A stretch of 64,000 nucleotides of DNA from positions 1 through 64,000 of the forward strand of contig JACKHA010000005.1 of assembly GCA_020639215.1 (NCBI GenBank). Reading direction: 5' to 3'. Under the pieces are notes generated by a model, which was not told where the DNA came from, searched no databases, and worked only from the letters and a program-made list of their open reading frames with translations. How positions within the stretch are numbered: position 1 is the stretch's first letter; every line of letters starts with the position of its first letter. The position numbers and the translations under genes are program-made. Origin of the DNA: Phycisphaeraceae bacterium. GTDB lineage: Bacteria; Planctomycetota; Phycisphaerae; Phycisphaerales; UBA1924. Below, piece by piece: positions 25,144-33,089 of this stretch.

Positions 25144-25607
25144 TTGTCGTCGCCGTCGTCGCCGTCCTCATCATCGCCCCCCTGTGCTTCGACCAGCTGG
25201 GCCGCGGTGTCGAGCAGGCGCTGGAGGGGGACGGGCTTGAGGAGGTAGCGGTCGACGCCGAGGCTCTCGGCGTAGGCCTGGTGACGGCGTCCTTCGTTGG
25301 CGGTGACCATGATGACCAGGGGGCTGTCCTCGCGTCCCTTGATCTTCTCGAGGGCCAGGAAGCCGGAGCGACCGGGGAGCATCAGGTCGAGGATGACCAG
25401 ATCGGGCGGGTCCTCGAAGCAGATGCGGACGGCCTCGTTGCCGTCGGCGGCGGTCTGGGTCAGGGCGCCCTCGGCCTGGAAGGCGACGTTCATCGACTCG
25501 AGCACGTCGCGGTCGTCGTCGACGATGAGGACGCGGACATCGGCGAGGCGGCCTTCGGCGTCGTTGGGCGCGTCTTGGGGGGCGTCATCGGGCTTGGGGT
25601 CGGGCAT
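25140..25607 (-). CDS. Single-domain response regulator (CheY-like)
   Basis: 155 residues. A receiver domain with acidic pocket (VLIVDDDRDV), phospho-acceptor Asp in LVILDLMLPGRSG, conserved Thr in VMVTANEG and Lys in LLKPVPL. There is no output domain. The N-terminus is an Asp/Pro/Ala-rich leader and the C-terminus a strongly acidic GGDDEDGDDGDDN tail. The partner kinase is not in this window. Start ATG 25607 gives the MPDPKPDD N-terminus. Confidence 0.9.
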   Translation of the reverse strand: MPDPKPDDAPQDAPNDAEGRLADVRVLIVDDDRDVLESMNVAFQAEGALTQTAADGNEAVRICFEDPPDLVILDLMLPGRSGFLALEKIKGREDSPLVIMVTANEGRRHQAYAESLGVDRYLLKPVPLQRLLDTAAQLVEAQGGDDEDGDDGDDN

Positions 25608-25889
25608 GGGTCGGGCTCCCGGTGGGGCCTGGCGGCGGGCCGGCCCCCGGCGGGGGCGGCGGCGTCGGGCCCGTCGGGGGCTGGACGCGAGAGCCGCGGC
25701 TGGCGGTAGCGTATCCGCACGCGGGTGGGTGGGGGTTCTGAGGGCGGGAGGTGATTGAGGATGCTGGGGGGCGCTTCGCAGGGTGCCCGGCACGCGTCGG
25801 AGTGGCTCGATCGGTGCGGGCATCACACCGCCCGGCGGGCACCGACGACTTGATTGGGAATGACGAGGGGCGACCTCAAGCAACCCAGA

Positions 25890-26335
25890 TCAAAGGAGAC
25901 GAACGAGACCGCTCTCACGCACCGCTCGCAGGTCGTACACAAACCCCCTCCATCCCGCTCGCCTGGCGTTTGACGATAGCGGCTTCCGCGGGACGAACAT
26001 GCTCTCAGTTTGGAGGTCCGCGCTCAGGTAGTAGACGCTGAATCGCCGTCCCGCGACGATCACCAAGTACAGCGGGAAGTAGATGCCCGATTCCATCCGC
26101 TCGGCCTGCACACCCCACGCAGCCCCAAGCACGTGGTTCGGCACCCGAGTAACGTCGGTGCCACTAGCCGTCTTGACCTGGCCAGAAAGCCACAAAAGTC
26201 GCAGATCAAGTCAGCGCACTTGAAGTTCGTGGGCAACCTGCGCAGGGTCCGAACCCGTTTGCAGCGTGGGCACGAACAGCGTTTCGCAACAAGTTCTTCA
26301 CCTTTTCTGCCGAGCTTTTGTCTTTCTGTTGCCAT
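25890..26335 (-). pseudogene. Frameshifted DpnI-like (PD-D/E-XK) nuclease gene
   Basis: The first 52 codons from ATG 26335 carry a CPxC pair, then NFKCADLICDFCGF. One base appears to be missing at the GGCC of 26180-26183. In the next frame the protein continues QVKTASGTDVTRVPN and runs to 25890. Joined, this gives about 148 residues. The pattern Asp-x10-Gln-x-Lys with two Cys pairs matches the spacing of the DpnI catalytic domain (Asp, Glu, Lys). Gln replaces Glu here. GC is visibly lower than in neighbours, suggesting transfer. It lies 14 bp after thrS on the same strand. It is either inactivated or a sequencing error. Confidence 0.68.
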
Positions 26336-26349
26336 TGGAGGGCTCTGGT

Positions 26350-28587
26350 TTATGCAAACCGCGCTGCCAGCGAGGTTTCGCCGCGGGTGTCGCGCTCGGC
26401 GGCCAGGGCCGCCGCCGCCTCGGGCAGCGCCAGGGCGCCAAGGTCCTTCTGGATCCCCCGCGCCCGGATCGACACTGTCCCGTTCTCCTCATCCCGCGGC
26501 CCGACGACCAGCAGGTATGGGATCTTGAGGTCCGCGGCCACCTTGATCTTCGCCTGCACGCGGTCGTTCGAGTCGTCCATGGTCGCCCGCAGGCCGCGCT
26601 CGGCCAGCGCGCCGAGCACGCGGGCCGCGTAGTCGTTGGACTTGTCGGAGATCGGAAGCACGCGGGCCTGCTCCGGGCTGAGCCAGAGCGGGAACGCACC
26701 GGCGAAGTGCTCGATCAGCACGCCGCAGAACCGCTCCATCGAGCCGAACGGGGCGCGGTGGATCACCACCGGGCGGTGCGGCTTGTTGTCGGGGCCGATG
26801 TACGACAGGTCGAACCGCGGCCCCATCTGGTAGTCCACCTGCACGGTGCCCAGCTGCCACTCGCGCCCGATCACGTCCTTGACCACGAAGTCGATCTTCG
26901 GGCCGTAGAACGCGGCCTCGCCGGGCTCCCTGCTGAACTCGACGCCCAGCGAGGCGGCGGCCTCGAGGCACGCGGCCTCGGCCTTGTCCCACGACTCCTT
27001 CGACCCGGTGTACTTGCCGCTGTCGGGGTCGCGCAGGCCGACGCGGACGCGGTACTCCTTCATGCCCAGGACGTTGAAGATGGTCTTGACGAGGCTGAGG
27101 CAGCCCTGGATCTCGGCGGGGATCTGGTCCTCGGTGCAGAAGAGGTGGGCGTCGTCCTGGGTGAAGCCGCGGACGCGGGTCAGGCCGTTGAGTTCGCCCG
27201 ACTGCTCCCAGCGGTAGACGGTGCCGAACTCGGCCAGACGGACGGGCATGTCGCGGTAGGAGTGCGGGGCGGAGGCGAAGATCTTGGCGTGGTGCGGGCA
27301 GTTCATGGGCTTGAGCATGAAGCCGTCGATGAGCTGGTCGTCGGGCAGGACGCGGTCGGGGGCGATGGTCTCGCGCCCGGTGCGCTGGTTGATGCCCGCG
27401 GCCAGTCGCGGCGAGACGCCCTCGACGCGGCGCAGCATCTCCGAGCACGAGCACGCCGCGTCGGCCAGGGCGTTCAGGGCGTCACGCTCCACGATCGGCG
27501 GGAACTGCGAGTCCTTGTAGTACGGGAAGTGCCCGGAGGTCTTGTAGAGGTCGAGGCGTCCGATGTGCGGCGTGAACACCTCGGTGTAGCCCTGCTTTCG
27601 GAGCTCGGCGGCGATGAAGGTTTGGAGTTCCTTGCGGACGACCGAGCCGGCGGGGGTCCACAGGATCAGCCCCTGGCCGACGTCCTCGTCGATGTGGAAC
27701 AGGCGAAGGGCCTTGCCGATGACGCGGTGGTCGCGCTTGGCGGCTTCTTCCTTCTGCCTGAGGAACTCGTCGAGTTCCGCCTGGGTGGGGAAGGCGGTGC
27801 CGTAGACGCGGGTCAGGCGGTCGGCGTTCTCGTCGCCGTGCCAGAACGACGAGGCGAGCGAGAGCACCTGGGCGGCGCCGATGCGGGCGGTCGACGGGAC
27901 GTGCGGGCCGCGGCAGAGGTCTTCCCAGTTCTTGCCCGGCTGGCCTGTGGCGTAGAACGAGAGTGACGGAGTGACGGAGTGACGGAGTGACGAAGCGTCG
28001 GACGTGGAGGCGACGGGCGCCGCTTTCGGGCCCTTGTAGACGGACGACGGGAGTCCCAGCGCACGCTCGGCGTTGTCGACCTTGTACTTGTTGCCCTCGC
28101 TGTTGAGGCGCGGCAGGGCCTCGCCGGCGGGCTGCTCGTACCGGGTGAACGGGCGGTCCTCCTTGATGATCGCCGCGATCCGCGCGTTGATCGCGTCGAA
28201 GTGGTCGGTGGAGAATCTCTTGCCCTCCGGGATGAACATGTCGTAGAAGAAGCCGGTGTCGGTCGGCGGGCCGTAGGCCAGCAGCACGTCCTTGCCCAAG
28301 ACGTCCTGGATGGCCTCGGCCATGACGTGGGCCGCCGAGTGGCGCATCAGGTAGAGCGCGTCGGCGGTGGCCTTCTGGTTCGGGCGCGGGGCGGTGATGA
28401 TCTCGAGGCGGCAGTCGCGGTCGATCGGCGAGCCCAGGTCGCGGAGTTCGCCGCCGCTGCCGAAGTCGGCCTTCGCGCCGATCGCGGCCTTGGCCAGACC
28501 GGTGCCGATGGAGGCGGCCACATCGCGGGCGCTCACGGGCTTGTCGAAGGACTTGGTGTCGCCGTTGGGGAGGGTGATGGTGGGCAT
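26350..28587 (-). CDS. thrS: Threonine--tRNA ligase
   Basis: 745 residues, longer than the usual 640-690. Domains in order: TGS (MPTITLPNGDTKSF), the HxxxH editing domain (MRHSAAHVMAEA), class II core with the Zn/substrate Cys in LKPMNCPHHAKIF, motif 2 TVYRWEQSGEL and HLFCTEDQI, and the C-terminal anticodon-binding domain (PYLLVVGPRDEENGTVSIR). An insertion of about 30 residues just before the DLCRGPHV motif contains an 8-bp tandem repeat. Start ATG 28587. A Thr-rich leader peptide and a terminator-like hairpin lie upstream, suggesting attenuation control. Confidence 0.96.
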   Translation of the reverse strand: MPTITLPNGDTKSFDKPVSARDVAASIGTGLAKAAIGAKADFGSGGELRDLGSPIDRDCRLEIITAPRPNQKATADALYLMRHSAAHVMAEAIQDVLGKDVLLAYGPPTDTGFFYDMFIPEGKRFSTDHFDAINARIAAIIKEDRPFTRYEQPAGEALPRLNSEGNKYKVDNAERALGLPSSVYKGPKAAPVASTSDASSLRHSVTPSLSFYATGQPGKNWEDLCRGPHVPSTARIGAAQVLSLASSFWHGDENADRLTRVYGTAFPTQAELDEFLRQKEEAAKRDHRVIGKALRLFHIDEDVGQGLILWTPAGSVVRKELQTFIAAELRKQGYTEVFTPHIGRLDLYKTSGHFPYYKDSQFPPIVERDALNALADAACSCSEMLRRVEGVSPRLAAGINQRTGRETIAPDRVLPDDQLIDGFMLKPMNCPHHAKIFASAPHSYRDMPVRLAEFGTVYRWEQSGELNGLTRVRGFTQDDAHLFCTEDQIPAEIQGCLSLVKTIFNVLGMKEYRVRVGLRDPDSGKYTGSKESWDKAEAACLEAAASLGVEFSREPGEAAFYGPKIDFVVKDVIGREWQLGTVQVDYQMGPRFDLSYIGPDNKPHRPVVIHRAPFGSMERFCGVLIEHFAGAFPLWLSPEQARVLPISDKSNDYAARVLGALAERGLRATMDDSNDRVQAKIKVAADLKIPYLLVVGPRDEENGTVSIRARGIQKDLGALALPEAAAALAAERDTRGETSLAARFA
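27961..27992. repeat. Octanucleotide tandem repeat, GAGTGACG x4, inside thrS
   Basis: Four perfect 8-bp copies lie in the coding sequence and encode the SLRHSVTPSLS part of a non-conserved insertion. The total of 32 bp keeps the thrS frame as read. Gain or loss of one unit would truncate an essential enzyme near codon 210, so slippage here would be lethal unless it happens in groups of three units. Confidence 0.85.
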
Positions 28588-28648
28588 GGTGCGGGAAGGG
28601 GCTGAGGGTCGGAGGGGCCGAGGGACGGAGTGGGGTGAGGATATGAAC

Positions 28649-28675
28649 AAAGCCCGGCGTTTGGGGCCGGGCTTT
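28649..28675 (-). terminator. Terminator/attenuator-like hairpin in the thrS leader
   Basis: AAAGCCCGG (28649-28657) pairs perfectly with CCGGGCTTT (28667-28675) around a 9-base loop. In transcript sense the stem ends in GGGCTTTGTT, a short U-rich tail. It lies between a Thr-rich leader peptide and the thrS start codon, the position of an attenuator. Confidence 0.6.
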
Positions 28676-28706
28676 GGCGTGAGGTGGAGCGATGGCGGCC
28701 GCCCGG

Positions 28707-28754
28707 CTAGCCGCGGTTGGTGGGAGTCGTCGTGGTGGTCGGGCGGGGGCGCAT
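28707..28754 (-). CDS. Threonine-rich leader peptide upstream of thrS
   Basis: A 15-codon frame encodes MRPRPTTTTTPTNRG and a TAG stop, with six Thr codons, five of them in a row (ACC ACC ACG ACG ACT). It starts about 8 bp after a TATACT box, so the mRNA would be nearly leaderless. A perfect 9-bp hairpin follows 31 bp downstream and thrS 119 bp downstream. This is the standard layout for ribosome-mediated attenuation. Stalling at Thr codons when charged tRNA-Thr is low would prevent termination and raise thrS expression. The peptide itself is not expected to have another function. Confidence 0.65.
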   Translation of the reverse strand: MRPRPTTTTTPTNRG

Positions 28755-28762
28755 GTGCGGGG

Positions 28763-28791
28763 AGTATATCGGCTCGCGGGCGGGAGGTCTG
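28763..28791 (-). promoter_or_regulatory. Promoter of the thrS leader
   Basis: On the minus strand TATACT occupies 28768-28763, identical to the -10 boxes of rpsB and rho. The -35 at 17-bp spacing is weak (CAGACC). Transcription would begin about two bases before the leader-peptide ATG. Confidence 0.5.
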
Positions 28792-28869
28792 CAGGCGGAT
28801 GAGGCTGGGGAAGGCACCAAGGCATGAGGCATCGAGGCACCGAGTGATCCGACGCTCGCGCGACCGGCC

Positions 28870-29922
28870 TCAGTTGCCGGCGTCGGACTCGGAGGCGCCT
28901 TCTGGCGCGTCGGGCGCCGCCGGCGGATCGTCGGCGTAGACGACGATATCCGCGCGGTTGCGGTCGGTCTCGAGCAGCGTGGGATGGAGCCCGCGGCCGC
29001 AGGAGATCGTCAGCACGCGAAGATTGGGTCGGGCACGGCGGATGAGCTGGAGCGTGCCGCCGTCGTTGTCGGTGTGGAAGCGACCGATGACCAGGAACAC
29101 GGGGCGGTGCTCGCGCGAGGCGCGCACCACCGAGTCGGCCATCGTCGCGTCCCACGTCGCCTGGGAGCGGAAGATGGCCTCGGCCTGGGCGATCCGCTGC
29201 TCGTCGGGCTGGGCCGGGCCGGAGGAGGCGGGTGGGGCGGAGTGGTCGCCCATGCCGGTCATGAGCGTGATGAACCGCTCGTGGTATCCGCCGGAGGGCA
29301 TGGGGTCGGGGATGTTGAACAGCCGCTGCTGCTCGGGCGTGAGTTCGCGGAGGCGGTCGTAGCCATCGGTGCGGGCCAGGCGGACGTACCGGCGCGGGGC
29401 GTTGGCGGCGATGGCGGGCACGCCGGCGGCCTTCGCGGCCTCAACCATTGCCCGATGTCCGGCGGGGTCGTTGCCGGCCCGTCGCCCGGTGGCGGCGACG
29501 AACTGCTCGGTCGTGGTCAGGCCGGCGAGGTAGTCGTCCAGGTGGACCTGCTGGTCGCGCTCGTAGAACTCGAGGGCGACCGCCGCGTTCGGGCGGCGCT
29601 CGAGGACCGCGGCGAAGAGGTCGGCGGCCATCATCTGGGCCGGGTCCAGGTCGTGCTCCTCGGCGATGATCACGACGTGGGCGGCGGCGGCGCGGTCGAC
29701 GAGATCGTTCCAGGAGAGGCGCTGGCCGGTGCGACCGTCGTGGGCGAGCACGGCGAGGAAGGTGGCGGGGGCGGAGGCGTTGCCGGGAGAACCAGACGGA
29801 GATTCGACGCGGGCCGGGTCGTCGCCGGCGTCGGGCGAAGAGCGGCACGCGCCGAGGAGCACGCTCGCGCCGACCAGCAGCAAGGCGGCGACGCGGGTGG
29901 AAGTCACACACAGGCTGGGCAT
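28870..29922 (-). CDS. ChaN-family lipoprotein
   Basis: 350 residues. A lipoprotein signal peptide with lipobox LLGAC is followed by the ChaN/DUF399 fold: HVVIIAEEHDLDPAQ near residue 85, then VALEFYERDQQ, and a C-terminal VFLVIGRFHTDNDGG with the family His. ChaN proteins of proteobacteria bind heme at the outer membrane. Whether this one does cannot be told from sequence, since the typical EEH and FH motifs are structural to the fold. The C-terminus ends in an Ala/Asp/Pro-rich tail. It is upstream of thrS on the same strand, but thrS has its own promoter. Confidence 0.85.
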   Translation of the reverse strand: MPSLCVTSTRVAALLLVGASVLLGACRSSPDAGDDPARVESPSGSPGNASAPATFLAVLAHDGRTGQRLSWNDLVDRAAAAHVVIIAEEHDLDPAQMMAADLFAAVLERRPNAAVALEFYERDQQVHLDDYLAGLTTTEQFVAATGRRAGNDPAGHRAMVEAAKAAGVPAIAANAPRRYVRLARTDGYDRLRELTPEQQRLFNIPDPMPSGGYHERFITLMTGMGDHSAPPASSGPAQPDEQRIAQAEAIFRSQATWDATMADSVVRASREHRPVFLVIGRFHTDNDGGTLQLIRRARPNLRVLTISCGRGLHPTLLETDRNRADIVVYADDPPAAPDAPEGASESDAGN

Positions 29923-29989
29923 CGCGGCCTCCGTTCGGATCGAGAGTCGAAACGTGGAGGCGGAGGGTATGTGCCGGCAGCGGCCGCCG

Positions 29990-30598
29990 TCAGTCCGAAC
30001 GGGTCCGGCGTTTCTGTTTCCCGGACAGGCGGCGGGCCTCTTCGTCGGTGATGTTCAGCTCGTCCGCGCCTTCACGCTCGATGAGGTGGGCGCGGAATCG
30101 GCGTGCCTTGATGTCGCCGCGAACGCTCTCGCGGCAGCGGTCGCACAGGCACTTCCACGGGCCCTTCTCGTGGGCCTCGGGGAAGTACCGCCAGCCGACG
30201 ACCTGCGGCACGTCGCGGATCGCGTGGATCGCCTTGGGCGGGACCGCGTGCGGGATGATGACCTCCCACCCGCGGGGATCGGCCTCGCGCATGACGAGCC
30301 CCGCGGCGTGCCCGAGCGGGAGCAGGCGGTGCTCGGCGTTGTAGCGACCGGCCCAGACCAGCGCGTCGGCGCGCATCCGCACGTACGCCGCGGCGATGGT
30401 GCGCATCCCGCGCCGCTTCAGCTCGCGCAGCCACTGGTGGCTGGCGTAGAAGTTCGGCAGCACCGGCATGGCGAAGACGGCAGCGGGGAGCTCGGCGCGC
30501 CCGGCGTGGGTCTGGATGGTGGCGGCGGCGGCGCGGATGCCAGAGCGGCGGATGGAAGGGGCGTCGCGGGCGTCGAGGAGGTGGATGAGGAGGGGCAT
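29990..30598 (-). CDS. Conserved-looking protein of unknown function with a CxxC pair
   Basis: 202 residues. I do not recognise a family. The protein is mixed alpha/beta without signal peptide or membrane segment. Notable stretches are FYASHQWLRELKRRGMRT, a VVGWRYFPEAHEKGPW segment, and a single CLCDRC motif near residue 155, which could bind a metal with a partner. The C-terminus is strongly basic (SGKQKRRTRSD). It lies between the SUKH protein gene and the ChaN-like gene on the same strand. Confidence 0.7.
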   Translation of the reverse strand: MPLLIHLLDARDAPSIRRSGIRAAAATIQTHAGRAELPAAVFAMPVLPNFYASHQWLRELKRRGMRTIAAAYVRMRADALVWAGRYNAEHRLLPLGHAAGLVMREADPRGWEVIIPHAVPPKAIHAIRDVPQVVGWRYFPEAHEKGPWKCLCDRCRESVRGDIKARRFRAHLIEREGADELNITDEEARRLSGKQKRRTRSD

Positions 30599-30631
30599 GG
30601 TCGAAGAGAATCCGCGGAACCAGATCGGCGA

Positions 30632-31234
30632 TCAACTGCCTTCGGCTAGTTCGGACCAGAAGGGGATTCGGCGCCAAGGGGGGACTCGGATCGGCGCCCT
30701 TGGCGCGGAGTTGAACTCGCGAGCGAGGTAGTCGCGCAGATCGGAGCCGTAGTAGATCACGTCCGACTGCCACACCGAGAAGACGGGATTGCCCGGCGTG
30801 GAGGGTTGCTCAGGAAGGTACCGGTGCGAGTAGACGGGGATGAGGCGAGGGAGGGACCGAAGATATGTGGTCGCGGTGGCCCGTCGATCGGCGGGGTCAA
30901 CGGGTTGGTCGCCGAATTCCGGGCGCCAGAGGCCGTTCTGCTCGACGTCGAACACGATGCCGTCGGTTGGCCATGAGAGCACGTCGGCGAGGCTCGACGT
31001 GATAGGAGCGCCATCCCCGCCGCGATGGGTTCGAACGCCAGTGCGCCAGTTCGGGAAGCCCTCGCCCACAGGATGGGCCGCGGCAAGGCAGACTCGAAGA
31101 TCGGGAGGGAAGCGAAACTGGTGGCGCGACTCGACCCCGCCGAGTTCGGCCTCGTCCAGTCCGGGCTCGAACTCCGTTGGCATGCAGCGCCAAGCGGCGA
31201 TGAGCCCAGCGATCGCGCTGGCATCGTCGCTCAC
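30632..31234 (-). CDS. SMI1/KNR4 (SUKH) family protein
   Basis: 200 residues. The N-terminal LDEAELGGVESRHQFRFPPDLRV matches the usual SUKH opening (acidic helix, then LPPDLR). The later FPNWRTG and the C-terminal NPVFSVWQSDVIYYGSDLRDYL fit the same superfamily. SUKH proteins are often immunity proteins of polymorphic toxins, but many are lone genes of unknown role. The GTG start overlaps the TGA of the carboxyltransferase by 4 bp (GTGA), so translation is coupled. No toxin gene is adjacent. Confidence 0.75.
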   Translation of the reverse strand: MSDDASAIAGLIAAWRCMPTEFEPGLDEAELGGVESRHQFRFPPDLRVCLAAAHPVGEGFPNWRTGVRTHRGGDGAPITSSLADVLSWPTDGIVFDVEQNGLWRPEFGDQPVDPADRRATATTYLRSLPRLIPVYSHRYLPEQPSTPGNPVFSVWQSDVIYYGSDLRDYLAREFNSAPRAPIRVPPWRRIPFWSELAEGS

Positions 31235-33048
31235 GTCTGCAAAACCCCCGTCCTGAACCCCGCCGAATAGTCCCACCCGCGCGTGGCCTCCAGCGCCGCG
31301 ATCAGTTCCTCGCGCGTCCGGTGCGGCTCGATAATGCGGTCCACCCAGCCCCGGGCCGCGGCGTGGCGGATGTCCTGCTGCTCGGTGTAACTCGCGTGGA
31401 TGGCCGCGTAGATCTGCTTGTGGGCCGCCTCGTCGATCTCCTCGCCTTTCCGCTTGCGGCTGGCCTCCTCGATGGTTGTCAAGACGCCCGTCGCCTGGTT
31501 GGCGCCCATCACGGCGCACCTGGCGTTGGGCCACGCGAACGACAGGAACTGGTCGAACGCCCGCCCGCACATCGCGTAGTTGCCGGCGCCGTACGACCCG
31601 CCCATGATCACCACGATCTTCGGCACCACGCAGTTGCTCATCGCGTTGACCATCTTGGCCCCGGCCCGGATGATCCCGCCCTGCTCGCTGTCGCGCCCCA
31701 CCATGAACCCCGTCGTGTCGTGCAGGAACACGATCGGGATCTTCCGCTGGTTGCAGTCCATGATGAACCGCGCGGCCTTGTCGGCCGAGTCGTCGTAGAT
31801 TGCCCGCGGCATGTTGCTGCTCTTGGCCGGGCCTGCTTTGCCGCCGGCCATCACGCGCTCGGTGAGCTTGCCCTGATTGGCCAGGATGCCCACGGCGTGC
31901 CCGCCCAGGCGTGCGTAGCCGCAGACAAGGGACTGGCCGTAGTCGGCCTTGTACTCGTCGAAGTCTGGTTCCGCGGTGGACCGGCTCTCCGAGCCGGTTT
32001 CGGGGCGCAGCCCCGAGCGATCAGCCGAGGCGGCCCCATCCGCACCACGCTCGCCGCTGCGCGGCGAAACCGGCTCGGAGAGCCGGTCCACCTTGGCATC
32101 CACGACGCACGCGATGATGTCCTTCACGTCGTACTGCGTTCCGGGCTTGTCGGTGAAAACGGAGTAGATGTCCTGGGCATCGCGCACGGGCGGCGAATAG
32201 AGCCGATCGCGCGAGCGATCGGGTGCCCCCGCATCGTCCTGTCGTGTCTCGATCGCTTGCGCGATCGGCTCTAGGGCGGGGCGGTACTTGTCGATCAGGC
32301 TCCTCACCCGCTCGATACACGCCGCATCATCCTTCTCCTTGAAGTCGATGGTCCCGCTCACGCTCGCGTGCATCGTCGCCCCGCCGAGTTCCTCGTCCGT
32401 CACAGCCTGCCCGATCGCCGCCTTCACCAGCGCCGGCCCGGCCAGATACAGCCCGCTCCCCTCGGTCATCAGCAGCGTGTCGCACAGCACGGGCAGGTAG
32501 CCGCCCCCCGCGACGCAGTAGCCCATGATGGCCGCGATCTGCGGGATGCCCGCGGCACTGATCACCGCGTTGTTGCGGAAGATCCGCCCGAAATCGTCCG
32601 TGTCCGGGAACACGTCCTCCTGCAGCGGCAGGAAGACGCCGGCCGAATCCACCAGGTACACCAGCGGCAGGCGGGCCATCATCGCGATGGTCTGGGCCCG
32701 GATGATCTTCTTGCACGTCATCGGGAAGAACGCCCCGGCCTTCACCGTCGCGTCGTTGGCGATGACCATGTGCGGCCGCCCGTGGATCCGCCCGATGCCG
32801 GTGACAACCCCCGCGGCCGGAGCCCCGCCGTGCTCGGCGTACATCTTGTGGGCGGCCCAGAGACCCAGCTCCTGAAAGACCTCCGGCCCATCGACGAGCA
32901 GTTCGATTCGCTCGCGCGCGGTCAGACGCCCCTTCTCGTGCTGGCGGTCGATGGCCTTGGTGCCGCCGCCGAGGCGGACCTGCTTCTCGGTCTGGCGGAA
33001 CTCCTCGACGAGTTCGCGGAGTGGGTTGATGGCGTGGGTCGCGGTCAT
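31231..33048 (-). CDS. Acyl-CoA carboxylase beta (carboxyltransferase) subunit, methylcrotonyl-CoA type, with two repeat-derived insertions
   Basis: 605 residues, against ~540 for the family. It transfers CO2 from carboxybiotin to an acyl-CoA; the biotin-carrying alpha subunit is not in the window. Both crotonase-fold halves are visible: YLVDSAGVFLPLQEDVFPD and GYCVAGGGYLPVLCD in the first, FLHDTTGFMVGRDSEQGG and MGGSYGAGNYAMCGRAFD in the second. Between them are two non-conserved inserts. One is EPIAQAIETRQDDAG and on (family B palindrome). The other runs from VDRLSEPVS to TGSESRSTAE (family C palindrome), directly before the conserved FDEYKADYG. The frame stays open through both. Start ATG 33048 has GGAG six bases upstream. 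Confidence 0.92.
   Translation of the reverse strand: MTATHAINPLRELVEEFRQTEKQVRLGGGTKAIDRQHEKGRLTARERIELLVDGPEVFQELGLWAAHKMYAEHGGAPAAGVVTGIGRIHGRPHMVIANDATVKAGAFFPMTCKKIIRAQTIAMMARLPLVYLVDSAGVFLPLQEDVFPDTDDFGRIFRNNAVISAAGIPQIAAIMGYCVAGGGYLPVLCDTLLMTEGSGLYLAGPALVKAAIGQAVTDEELGGATMHASVSGTIDFKEKDDAACIERVRSLIDKYRPALEPIAQAIETRQDDAGAPDRSRDRLYSPPVRDAQDIYSVFTDKPGTQYDVKDIIACVVDAKVDRLSEPVSPRSGERGADGAASADRSGLRPETGSESRSTAEPDFDEYKADYGQSLVCGYARLGGHAVGILANQGKLTERVMAGGKAGPAKSSNMPRAIYDDSADKAARFIMDCNQRKIPIVFLHDTTGFMVGRDSEQGGIIRAGAKMVNAMSNCVVPKIVVIMGGSYGAGNYAMCGRAFDQFLSFAWPNARCAVMGANQATGVLTTIEEASRKRKGEEIDEAAHKQIYAAIHASYTEQQDIRHAAARGWVDRIIEPHRTREELIAALEATRGWDYSAGFRTGVLQT
31975..32092. repeat. Perfect 28-bp inverted repeat inside the carboxyltransferase gene, family C
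   Basis: Arms 31975-32002 and 32065-32092 are exact reverse complements (GGTGGACCGGCTCTCCGAGC and on), separated by 62 bp. The loop itself contains smaller hairpins (GGGGC with GCCCC, CGCCGC with GCGGCG). The whole 118-bp element is translated as a non-conserved insert of ~42 residues. It looks like a mobile palindromic element that inserted in frame. Confidence 0.9.
32198..32273. repeat. Inverted repeat, family B, inside the carboxyltransferase gene
   Basis: Arms 32198-32221 and 32250-32273 (TAGAGCCGATCGCGC then G or A, AGCGATCG) differ at one position in 24, with a 28-bp loop. Nearly the same arm is found between genes at 4938-5001. It is translated as an insert in the linker between the two halves of the enzyme. 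Confidence 0.85.
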
Positions 33049-33089
33049 GGCCGGCTCCATGGGGAGCACAAGCCTATTCGGGGAAGGGA

